A DNA stretch of 64,000 nt. It comes from Microvelia longipes (taxonomy: Eukaryota; Arthropoda; Insecta; Hemiptera; Veliidae). The position numbers and the translations under genes are program-made. A model generated the notes under the pieces. It worked only from the letters and a program-made list of their open reading frames with translations. It made no database searches and had not been told where the DNA came from. Numbering within the stretch: the stretch's first letter is position 1; every line of letters starts with the position of its first letter. The stretch covers positions 25,560,569-25,624,568 of the forward strand of contig JACMZG010001914.1 in the NCBI GenBank assembly GCA_018340805.1, written 5' to 3'. Shown here in pieces: positions 13,305 through 23,735 of the stretch.

Positions 13305-13945
13305 TGTTTTTACTTTTCCTCATTTATACCGTGGGTATAGGAAAAAAGTATTTTCTTTGCAAAAATAAAAGTACAAAACCAGGATTTTACCTGAATTAGC
13401 AGTTTCAGGTGTTTTTAAGACCTCCTGAGTGGTTTTTACAAAGTTGTTGTATGAGTGTGTGTCTGTTATTATCTTAGCTTCTAACGCACTTATACTAGAG
13501 AGTTGAAAAAATATCGAATGACTTGTATAAGTTATTGAAAAAAATTGTAAAATTGTGATTTAAATATTGTAATAAGTTGTAAAAAAAATCGTAAAATAAT
13601 CTAATTGAGTTGAAATTTAGTACCATTGTCAATGATAAAATATGAATAATACATTACTAAATTTGTGGAAATGTATATCTACGCAATTTGTTGGATCATA
13701 AAAGTTAAACAGCAACTCGAGCGAAGTCAGTGCCTGGATAGGTGAATAAATCTTAATATATTTGCTATCTGAGGACGAGCGATGCTAGTCCGAAAACGAG
13801 TTGAAGTATAAATATGGCGATTTGTATATTGTGAGGATGAGCGAATATACCATATACTTCGGAAGCGAGTCCGAAGTAGGAAGTATGATTTTAGCGAACA
13901 CGATGCTGTAAGGAAAAGTTCCTAAGTACCCTATGCTTGTCTTTG
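13305..13945 (-). repeat. Family A dispersed repeat
   Basis: On the plus strand it starts with the inverted 3' hairpin (TTTTTACTTTTCCTC...GGTATAGGAAAA). It continues through GACCTCCTGAGTGG, GTGTGTGTCTGTTAT, ACTAGAGAGTTG and AATTGAGTTGAAATTT, and ends with the GAGGACGAGCGATGCTAGTCCG, GGAAGCGAGTCCGAAG and GGAAAAGTTCCTAAGTACCC blocks of the 5' end. No protein is encoded. Confidence 0.8.
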
Positions 13946-14619
13946 AACTTTTCTAAAATAAAAATGCTTAGTTTCATATAATAGTATATTTATTATTGTT
14001 AATTATTAGTCTTCTATTTAGTATATAAGCATATATTTAATATATAATAGTATATTTAGTATGTAATATATATACTAGTATATGTATAATAATATATTTA
14101 TATAATATTTAAGAAGTTTAAATACTTTAACCATGCTACATTTTATAATTATAATATACCTATGCTATCTACAAAATTTCAAATAAAACATACGTTTATT
14201 TTTCTGCTCACACTTGCATGAAATGTTTTGGTTTTGAACCTTGTACTTTGTGTGTAAACTATGCCTATGAAAATGTTTTATGCGTAACTAATGACCAAAT
14301 GTTAGTAGATTTTAATCTCCTAACAAGTTTAAGAGCTATCTAAATATTTTAACTGTTATACGATTGTTTGTTTGTTTACCATTAACGTTGTTTTTTTGCG
14401 TTCCCAGCAGAACCCGACACACGTCAATATTATTATGATTGTTGTTATTAATGCGATTTTTCTAAATGTTTTATTTGATTGGATAAATTGTGGTATAATA
14501 ATTAAAAATAATAAAATAAAACAAAAAAACAACATGCAAATAATACCACCAGACTTGATAACTAAATTATGACTGTGCAAATGGAGGGGTTTAAAAAAAT
14601 AAAATGGGAATATTTATTA

Positions 14620-15190
14620 TGTGACAAAAAAACTTTATAGGGATCTCTACTTTAAATTATTAAAGCTTTTGAGGAGGAATAGGTCCAAAATAATAAAAGA
14701 AACTAATTTTTGCGAGCTTTACATAGTTGCTAACAAATAGATATTTGAACAACAACTAGAGTAACAGACAAATAATTCCGTTAAAAACAAAAAGGTAACA
14801 ATGTTGTTTTATTTGATTGGATAATAAGTTGAAGTTTTATTTGATTGGATCTTTGTTAAGTTAAGTTCTAAACAAAGATCTATAATTAAAAACTCCTTTA
14901 ATTTTAAATTTAAGAGGGGCAAGACCCTCTTAAATTAAATAATCTTCTATGCTAAATGTTATTGATTATGATACACTATTACCTTCTTTGTTTTTAACGG
15001 AATTTTTGTCTGTTACTCTAGTTGATGTCCAAACATATATTTGTTAGAAACCATGTAACTGTTTTTTTGTTATTATTTATTATGTTAAGCCTTAAAAAAT
15101 ATAAAATTATATCACAAGCTCAGCAAAATTAGTTTTATTTATTATTCGGACCTATTCCTCCTTAAAAGCTTTAAATAAAAAAATTATAGA
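14620..15190. mobile_element. Family C foldback element
   Basis: Left arm blocks (TTAAAGCTTTTGAGGAGG, AATAGGTCC, AACTAATTTTTGC, AGAGTAACAGACAAA, CCGTTAAAAACAAA) are answered in reverse by the right arm (TTTGTTTTTAACGG, TTTGTCTGTTACTCTAG, AAAATTAGTTTT, GGACCTATTCCTCC, AAAAGCTTTAAA). The centre carries a perfect 12-bp hairpin at 14907-14936 (AATTTAAGAGGG, loop GCAAGA). A second copy is at 21080-21372. It has no coding capacity and behaves like a non-autonomous DNA element. Confidence 0.8.
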
Positions 15191-15790
15191 CCTTTTCGTG
15201 TTTTTTTATAGCTTGTGATTTTTAAATTTTTTTCATGCCCTTTCATGTCTCTTCGTTTTTAAATTTAGAATTTTCAACATTTAAATCCGCACAAACTTCT
15301 CATAAAACATATTTACATGGCCTAGTTAGTAAACAATGGAAATATCAAATCAATGATCTTGAAAAATACCTGAGTTCAAGGAGTAATAAATCTTGAAACC
15401 GCATTGACCAAAAATCTTATGACGACAGTGAACTGATGAGTTAGTTGTAAGAGGAAGCAGTCTTTAACTGTTACGACCGCATTTATAAGAAATGAGGACT
15501 AACCTCAGTATGGTCACTTCGTCCACTTGACAAAAGAACCATTTTCAAAATAAATCCGCTATTTGCCCTTGTTTACTGTGATTCTTGCTAATAATACATT
15601 AAATATTTATTACTTTTAAATTTAATCTTATCCTAACGAAACATTAATTTTATCAAAGTTGTTGTTAATATAATATCCGATGTGAATATAATTTAAACAC
15701 GCAGTACATTGTTTTCACGCAACAAGTGAAAACGCTTCGTGTTCTTCACTCTAAGTTTTTCTATACATCGTTGTTTATTGTTTATTTTCA

Positions 15791-16105
15791 CATAGAGATA
15801 TTATTATAGAGGGTTAAATTTTGAAACATCGAAAATGTAACCTGACCACCTTCTCTTATAAATATAATGAAATAATCAGTTCAAAGTTGCTTTAACTTAT
15901 ATAGTAAAGCGTTAAAAATACAAATCAAAACACAACCAATGTACGGAAAGCCGAAATCAATTGATTTATTGTAACCTTAATTCACTCTTAAAGGAGGTTT
16001 TAATGAGGTTACATAGAGTCCCTGAAAGCCCTAAAAAGATGTTTCAAGCCTCCCAATTTATTGAGATAGGCTATGCCCCCTCTAGTATATCTCTATGTAT
16101 TTTTC
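15791..16105. mobile_element. Family B element
   Basis: The termini are CATAGAGATATTATTATAGAGGG and its reverse CCCCCTCTAGTATATCTCTATG. Internal blocks TTGAAACATCGAAAA, GTAACCTGACCACCTTC and the CACTCTTA...GCCCCTGA-like segment match 1315-2130. This copy shows the element ends best: an inverted TAGAGGG terminus with AGAGATAT. It is non-coding. Confidence 0.75.
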
Positions 16106-16846
16106 ATCCGTCGTTGTTCTTATACTTGTTTTGACCGGTTGTAGAATCGCGTCAACTGCTCTTTTAAAATGTTTTAATATTCCCTTGTCAGTTGCGTATT
16201 GAGGAGTATTGAAATGCCTTAAATAACCACAGTTTGTCCATGTATGTTGATGTTTATGATAGATTTCGAAATAAAATTGGACAAAAACTAATAATATTGA
16301 AGTTCGTTTAAAAACCGTACATTTTTTTTTATTTCACTTATATTAAGTTATGGTCCTCTTATGTCTTCATTTTTCCTTTAAGCATCGCTAATTATTGTGG
16401 TTTAATAAAAAAAAAGACTATGATTTCGTAAAAATGTAAAAAAATTTGTTGTTGTTTCAAAGCCCTGTTTTCTTCATCTTTTAAATTTCAAATGTTGTAC
16501 ATTAAATTCCAAATAAGCGTGAAAAAAGTACCGTTTTTTCTTAAAAAAAAATTTTTTAAGAGAAAAGTAGCAGAACTTGAAATCCAGTTTTAAAATTTAC
16601 CATCAAGTTGTTAGACTTTTTTATCATCTTTACTTCACATAAAACACAAGACCCGAAAAAATAAATCAGAATTAATTTTCATCAAGTTTATTTAAAGTCA
16701 CTTTTGATTTAAAACTTTAGTGGGTTTGAAGTAAGTTGACACCCGACAAAGAAATATTTTCCTTTTAAATCTTTGATAACGCTGTTCGAAATAGCTAAAA
16801 CTGCCAATTATTTTATAAGGCCGTATTAATTTATTGAATATATTAC

Positions 16847-16880
<34 letters not shown>

Positions 16881-18060
16881 ATAAGCTATTATATAATATA
16901 AACCGTGATAATGTTATTATTATATTTTATCTTTGCCTTAGTAACCAAATAATTGTGGTACTGGTAGAGATCACTATAGACTTGGGTTTCTGGTTGCAAC
17001 AGCGACATGGTGTAGATATGCAAAAAAACGTTTCGCCAACACTTGAGGAAAAAATTGAGTTATAAAACAATAACAATGAGAAGTTATGTAAGAAATTAAT
17101 TCATGTTTAGAATTTGTACAAAAAAATATCTTTTAAGCGTATACAATATACATTATGAATAAAAGACTAATTGATCTAAGAAGCAGTATTTCTATTGGTT
17201 TATTATAGGTACTTCATTGGTACGAAAAAGTCTCTAGAGGTTACTTAATATGTCTTCATACTTCATAGGGTATTTAAACTCTTGATTTAATTTAATCTAA
17301 AAGTATAATATGTTTTTATTTTTTAAATATAAACCTTCCATTCTATCTGCTCTAGAAAACGTATTAATAAAACCAACTTGAATAGAGATAAATTTTACTA
17401 AAAACGGAAAAGGTAAAGAAAGAAATAAGACTTAAAAGAAAATGATTGAAGAGTGGCTCGCGCTAGAATGACTGATTGTTTACTTTAGTAGTACTCAGTG
17501 AAAATTGTTACAAAAAAATAGAAAAAATCCAAAAAGAAAATAAATATATTTTTTATGTAATAAAATGTGAATTAAATGATGACAAATGGTTCTTGATTTA
17601 AGATTATGATCTAATTTTGATTGTTTGTTCTTTTGTGTTGGCTCAAGTTTTCTTCAAGGTCTTGCTTGAAGTAGCGGGTGTTTTTTAGGGTGACCAATTC
17701 TTACGGTTTTTATTATCTAGACAAGAGAAGGATTGTGATAATATTCTATTGTTCATGACTGAATCTCGGTTTTTTTAGAAGAGCATTAAAGGACTTTTTT
17801 TATCTTCCGCGTTCTTTAGTATTACTTCATTTTTTTGTAGTTTTTAAAGTCATTTATGATTTTTGTTATATTTTTCAAGGGTACGTTGACCTTTGAATTA
17901 CTTTTAAATTTTTGCCGTTTATTTTTATCGAGCAAATTTTTATTTTTATTGCCATTTATTTTGTATTACTTTATTACCAATTCTGTCCAATTTACGCTTT
18001 TTTATTTTTTGAGTGTTTATGTCTTATTAATTTTTATGTCTAACTAATTTTATGTCTTTA
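16106..18060. other. Intronic stretch, no gene seen
   Basis: AT-rich sequence with a small (TAA)n/(TTA)n palindrome at about 16848-16880. No exon-like frame was found on either strand. Confidence 0.5.
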
Positions 18061-18087
18061 TTAAGACAAAATTATGCTGTTATTTGG

Positions 18088-18285
18088 TAGGGGATTCAAC
18101 CCCAACTTTTCACAAAAAAGGGTGAACACGGGGGTCAACCCCCTCCTTTTTTTAACCTATAGTTTAGAGTGTCAGGTTTGAACCCGTTTAATCTCGTTCA
18201 CGCGACTACTGCCGGGGAGGTTGAACTCCCTAGAGGGTTAAACATGGGGTTAAACCTCCTGCCAAATCCCGCGTGTGAACGAAAT
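18088..18285. repeat. GC-rich patch with repeated GGGTTNAACCC-like palindromes
   Basis: Within 200 bases the imperfect palindromes GGGGATTCAACCCC, GGGGGTCAACCCCC, GGTTTGAACCC, GAGGTTGAACTCCC and GGGTTAAACATGGGGTTAAACC occur at irregular spacing. They are separated by stretches such as GTTCACGCGACTACTGCC and GCGTGTGAACG, themselves near-inverted copies. A frame from 18169 is open across part of it (repeated Gly-Leu-Asn), but the palindromic design explains that better than a protein. Confidence 0.55.
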
Positions 18286-18542
18286 AATGGTTTCGATTTA
18301 CTTAATATTTTGCTATTAATCTATATTTTTCTATTTAGGGAACAGAACATGACGCTTATTTCTATCTCTTATGAACTTTATTTTCTAATTTACTTCAAAA
18401 ATATTATTCTTTAATCTTGTAATCATTTATTTTATTTTTTGTAAAAACGTTTCTAAAAATCTTGTTTCTTTCATTTGTATTTATTTAATATCACATGAAT
18501 CTCTAAATTTCATTTTACTTTTTATCATAAACTAACTGGATA

Positions 18543-18544
<2 letters not shown>

Positions 18545-18624
<80 letters not shown>
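18545..18624. repeat. (TA)n microsatellite
   Basis: About 80 bases of almost pure TA with one AATA interruption near 18580. Confidence 0.95.
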
Positions 18625-18627
<3 letters not shown>

Positions 18628-19469
18628 ATGATAAATAAAATAATTGAAAAATAAGCACTTGGTGACTACTTAGTTATTTACAGAAGAGTTCAAATTCTTA
18701 TAATTACTTCTCCTGGAGTAAAATAGTTTAAACAACATATTTCGCTAAGTAACTATACAAATTATCTTTATTTTAAACACAACTTCGTTCAAGCAAAAAA
18801 AAGTATCCGTTAGAAAAAAGTTTTAAAAAGGAAGATGCCGACATACATAACTAAAATATAAATGAAGACAGGTTTATCATTGTATTTTACGACTATTTTA
18901 TTATTTATGAATGATCCTTAACTCTAAAAATAATACATCTTCTTTCGTAAGCATCATTCTTTATAATGATCATTTTTCTTTCATTTACCTTTAAGCATTC
19001 TTTTCAAATATCAATGATAATGCCAAATATCCTAGACACTTATAGACAAAATTTAAGTTCATTCATATTTAGGTTAAGTCATAAATTGCATTTTGCAGGT
19101 TTTAGTATTTTGAATATCTTTTTATCTATTTCCTTTAAAAAAATTCTATTCATCTTTAGAAAAATGTATTTGTAATAAGTTGACAGATTTTCTTTCTTCT
19201 ATTATTCTTTTAATTTGAAATGAAAGTTCACTTTTTCCGATGTTTGTTTTCATTAATTTGATGAAGTATAAAGTGAAGTGTTAATGAAGTAAAGAACTTG
19301 ACCTGGTTCTTTTGACTATTAATTTTTGTGTCGGATATTAGTTCGCCGTTAATGAATGTTGATAAAATAATTACTTTTTGCTGATGTTACTTTCTGCTTA
19401 TTTTGTGAAAGAAAGTTTATTCTATGGGGATAATATTTGACTACAAAGCTAGTTGTTCTATTTAATACT

Positions 19470-19880
19470 ACTTAATGCTTCGTTTAACTAAAAGCAATAA
19501 TAGTAATTATAATGCTTCGTTTAATCAAGCAATAAAGGGTATAGTTATAATAATGCTTCGTTTAATCAAGCAATAAAGGGTATAGTTATAATAATGCTTC
19601 GTTTAATCAAGCAATAAAGGGTTTAGTAATTAATGCTTCGTTTAATCAAGCAATAAAGGTTATAGTATAATAATACTTCGTTAATCAAGCAATAAAAGTA
19701 GTTTATAATAATGCTTCGTTAATCAAGCAATAAAGGGTTTAGTAATAATAATGCTTCGTTTAATCAAGCAATAAAGGTATAGTAACAATAATGCTTCGTT
19801 TAATCAAGCAATAAAGGTTATAGTAATAATAATGCTTCGTTTAATCAAGCAATAAAGGGTATAGAAATAATAATGCTTTC
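19470..19880 (+). repeat. Minisatellite, about ten 39-42-bp units
   Basis: The unit core is AATGCTTCGTTTAATC followed by AAGCAATAAAGG and a variable TATAGTTATAAT spacer. Units lose a T (CGTTAATC) or vary in the spacer, so the array is diverging. Each core can fold with GCTT pairing to AAGC. The first (19472) and last (19872) units are degenerate. Confidence 0.93.
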
Positions 19881-20454
19881 TTTCTATACTAGTAGTGTGA
19901 AAAAATTCTATGTATGTATTTAATGTATGATATTTTTTATATTATGTGTTTTATGTATAAAACTTACATGGACATTTATTTTTTGTATATTTTTTATCTG
20001 TATATTATGTAAACATTTAAGTTTTATGATTTCTTTGTGAATTAATGTCATATTTTGTTAATTTAAATTATCTTAAATTGATTTATATTATGTTATCATT
20101 GTTTTATGTTTCAGGTATGTAGAGTTGCTTCTTATTCTACCTATGGGTTCGTTAAAAAATTGTTTATGTTATTCATCTATTATATTCAATGTAATATATT
20201 TAGTATCCATGTTATGACATGCATGCTATGTACTATTAAAAACTTCGTAAACTACATTTACCATAAAAGGAATTATAACATAGACAGGCATCTTAGACAA
20301 AATCAGGAAAATATTGACTTTTATTTTTACTTCCTTATCGCCTAATGAAGGACAAAAAGAATTGTATTAGCAAAAAATGTGATACCCACTCAAAAAATTA
20401 TCCCAATGATTTAAAAAAATCAGTATTTGTATGAATGTATGTTCACTTTTCTTG

Positions 20455-20940
20455 CAGACAGATCCGAACGAAATTTGAGACAAAGAATAAAGTCTTATAA
20501 GTTTGAGCAAAATCCAACGTGTCCATCTTGAATTTTCAAGCAGTTTTAAACATTTTTGGAAAAAATGTTGTATAACGATAGATCGAAGTCTTTTTGAAGA
20601 CGAATAATTAAGACCAAGTAGACCTCAAGCACATTTGTGGCTAGCACTGCTTTTAAAATGCAGGAAATATGTGAATATTGGGATCCACATATTTAGGAGC
20701 TTGTCGATCTTTGTTTTTCACAAAGAATCATTTAAAATGTTATTATTTATCCCGTCTCTGACTCATTCTTTTTTTTTAACGAAAATGCTGCGTGTAATAT
20801 TTTTCTTATGTAATCCATGAGTCAGGTGGTTCGTGTTACAAATGTCAAGGAGTCGAAGCACCCTACATTCCTTGTCTACAAAAATCATCTTTTATGATGA
20901 GCTATTCTTGAAACATTTTCGAACTTTAAGATTTTTATCA
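20455..20940 (+). pseudogene. Decayed mariner-like transposase relic
   Basis: Short patches in shifting frames read like a Tc1/mariner transposase. Near 20585-20630 RSLFEDE, a stop, then LRPSRPQ resembles the EDE/D-x-R-x-GRP linker after the N-terminal domain. Near 20740-20770 LLFIPSLT resembles the (K)FVPRLLT segment. Near 20840-20880 ESKHPTF resembles the block after the catalytic DE. There are frameshifts and stops throughout and no intact catalytic triad is visible. Inverted termini were not found. The assignment rests on pattern similarity only. Confidence 0.35.
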
Positions 20941-21079
20941 AAAATTTTAGTTCGTTAATTTAATCAAAAAACGCGACAAGAATTGAAAATTTTGTTCCTA
21001 ACATTGCATAATATAAAATTTTTAAGAATCGTATTATAGATTTTTAAAGATTTAATTCATATTTTTAAGACAACAAATT

Positions 21080-21372
21080 TATAGGGACCTCTATTTTAAA
21101 TTATTAAAGCTTTTGAGGAGGAATAAGTCCAAAATTATAAATAAAACTAATTTTGCCAAGCTTTCTATATAATTTTATCTTTTTTAAGGCTTAACATAAT
21201 AAATAATAATAACAAAAATCAGTTACATAGTTGCTAACAAATAGATGTTTGAACTACAACTGTAACTGTTTTTTTTTGTTTTTTAACCTTGAAAAAGATA
21301 AAATTATGTCGAAAGCTCGACAAAATTAGTTTATTTATTTATTTGGACCTATTTCTTCTCATATTTTAATAT
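21080..21372. mobile_element. Family C foldback element, second copy
   Basis: It shares with 14620-15190 the left arm ATAGGGACCTCTA, TTAAAGCTTTTGAGGAGG, AATAAGTCC. It also shares the segment CAGTTACATAGTTGCTAAC and AAATAGATGTTTGAAC, and the right arm GACAAAATTAG...GGACCTATTTCTTC. This copy is shorter, about 290 bp. The ATAGGGACCTCTA terminus also occurs alone at 56080-56095. Confidence 0.75.
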
Positions 21373-22180
21373 TTTTTTTTTTCAATTTTAACCGTTTGTA
21401 AATAGGAACGGTATTGTGATCACCCTAAAAACTCACCAATAGCGGCTTAACAGAATCATCTATTTTATAAAAGTTTACGACGTTCTGAGCGATTGTTATG
21501 ATGTCTGTGTCACGCATAACATCTGCTGTTTCCATGCTATTGAGTTAAAACTTGAAAAATGTATTTTTTTTACCCTAACTTAAATTATAATACAAATTTT
21601 CTTTACCGAGATTTTTCTAAACACATGTATATTGATTATTTCTGTCTAGTTTATGGTTCCATAGTTAACGTAATAATTGCAAATTGTAATTGAACTGTTG
21701 TGTAATTCAGCGTGTAATTGCATTTGTAGTTTGATTAAAAATCCATTTATAATGAAGGGTACTGATCTTAACGATACTCAAATTATCTCATAGGTTAGAG
21801 ACCTCTTAGAATTTTTAGTAATTTAAATTTTTATCTTTTAAAATTAATATTTGAGGTCACGTAATTATATTTCAATTTTTCTTTTATTGCGTTATTAATT
21901 TTTATTAGTACTAAAAAGGTATTTAATGAACAATCTAGGAAATAAATTATGAAAGAAACGATTTAGGAGAATTATATCTTGCAATGCAGTTCGTATTTTT
22001 ATTTCATAGATAGGTACAGGTAGAAGGTACATAATGTACCTTCATGAAAAATGAGGAAACTTATAAATAGGTGGTTACTCTGTATCTGTCTCTCTTCGCG
22101 CAATAATGACGTGAAAGAAATTATTTTTAGTATACAATAGCTTAGTGACTTAGTCTATATCTAAGGAAAATGTATTTAAA

Positions 22181-22214
22181 TACTTAAATGTAAAATGCAT
22201 TTTACATTTAAGTA
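22181..22214. repeat. Perfect 34-bp palindrome
   Basis: TACTTAAATGTAAAATG is followed immediately by its exact reverse complement, with no loop. Such a palindrome could extrude as a cruciform. It is not part of an element I recognise. Confidence 0.85.
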
Positions 22215-23654
22215 AATGTTATATTTTTCTTTAATTAGTCAAATCTATTCGTTGATTTCAATAATCTATTAACAGAGTTAATAGATAAAATAATAAATTC
22301 TAGTTTGACAAAATGTTTATAATTAGAAATATGTTTTAAAAATTCGCATTAATCTTAAATTTTAAAGGTCAAGGACCTTTTTGTTGATAAAATAACATAT
22401 TATATGAATTTATTTTATATTTGACAAAAATCGTTTTTAAAAGAAATTTCTTTAATTTAAAAATTCGTATAAAATAAATTTAGATTATGCTCAAGAATGT
22501 TTATGTCACTCAATAACGTAGATAACGGTTGTAATTTATTTAAAAAAATGTTATTTGATATAAGTAGTGACTGCAAGTTCTTGTCTTTTGTTGATAATGT
22601 ATAACAAAATATCTGTGTATTTTTTAGTATGAAACTTTATTTTTATACTTTTAGCATTTCATTTTTAAATTTTTTTAAATCCTTAAAAAAAGTCCTCAAG
22701 ACTAGTGTCCTCATAGAAATTCATCTTTAATGACCTGTTTTTCTTTCTTCCTTTTAATCCTGATTTGCAGGTTTGAGATTCCGAGTCACTTAATATAAAA
22801 ACCTGATTTTCTTTGTACAATCTTTGTAATTATAAAGAACTCGTCATCGCAAAGGATCATACTTCATCTTCAGAACATTAAGGAACCTGTTTTTAATATT
22901 TTTATAATTTAATAGTGTATTTTTAGAAACGGTTAGTTTGTTTTTTTATAGTATTTGGTTTTGAAATAGTTCTACTTATATATGTTATTAGATAACTTGA
23001 AATATTAAGTGTCTGTTCATGATTTTCCTCATTTTTGGTTGTTGCAATTTGAATACTTTCATTACATTTAATTTTTAACATGAAGAAAGTATATTTTGAA
23101 TGTCTTGATATCTTAAAATGTGTTTACATGTTTAAATTGACTTGTGCTAAGGATTAAATTTGTAAGATACGTTATTTGTTAAAAAAACATTTCCGGAATA
23201 TTTTTTGTCTCTAATAAATTAGACACATTTTTATGATTTCTGTTTTTAAATTAATTTATTTTTTATGTTAATTTTTACTTGATTAAAGACGAAAACTATC
23301 AATTTAATCACACGTAAATAATAATTAGTTACATAAAAAAGTTGAAGTGTCTTTGGTATTAATAGATTTTTAAAGCTATATTCAAATTTTTCAAATTGTT
23401 TTTCTATGAGTTTTTTTTACTTGATTGATGAATGCACCTGTTGTTTGATGTAATCTTTTGTCTCATCTTTTTCCGGAAGTCTAAATTATATTTTTTTTTA
23501 CTTTGGTACTTCTGCGATAGTATTTACTGAATCGATAAAAAAATAGGGTTTTTTTAGAATAGGTTGTTTAATCTTCAATCATGAACTAAGATACCTCATA
23601 ATTACCTTATTAATATTATGTTTGTTCCAATATAGGAAATTTCTGCTACTTATT

Positions 23655-23735
23655 GTTTTTACTTTTCCTCATTTATACTGGACCGAGAGGTCGACGCCGC
23701 GTCGCAGCTACGGGCCGAAGCCCCTTATTATGTAA
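23655..23735 (-). repeat. Family A 3' tail joined to a GC-rich island
   Basis: Plus-strand TGTTTTTACTTTTCCTC and ATTTATAC are the inverted 3' end of Family A. After about 26 bases they switch to CCGAGAGGTCGACGCC, GCGTCGCAGCTACGGGCC and GAAGCCCC, then plain AT-rich sequence. The GC-rich part matches no other copy, so the repeat is truncated or interrupted here. Confidence 0.5.

Noticed and set aside
14356..14580. Hydrophobic frames on both strands (possible small membrane protein)
   Set aside because: Overlapping sense and antisense frames in T/A-rich sequence give hydrophobic residues by composition alone.
23681..23730. GC-rich island as a CpG-island promoter
   Set aside because: It is only about 50 bases and sits at the break of a Family A tail, so an insertion remnant is more likely.
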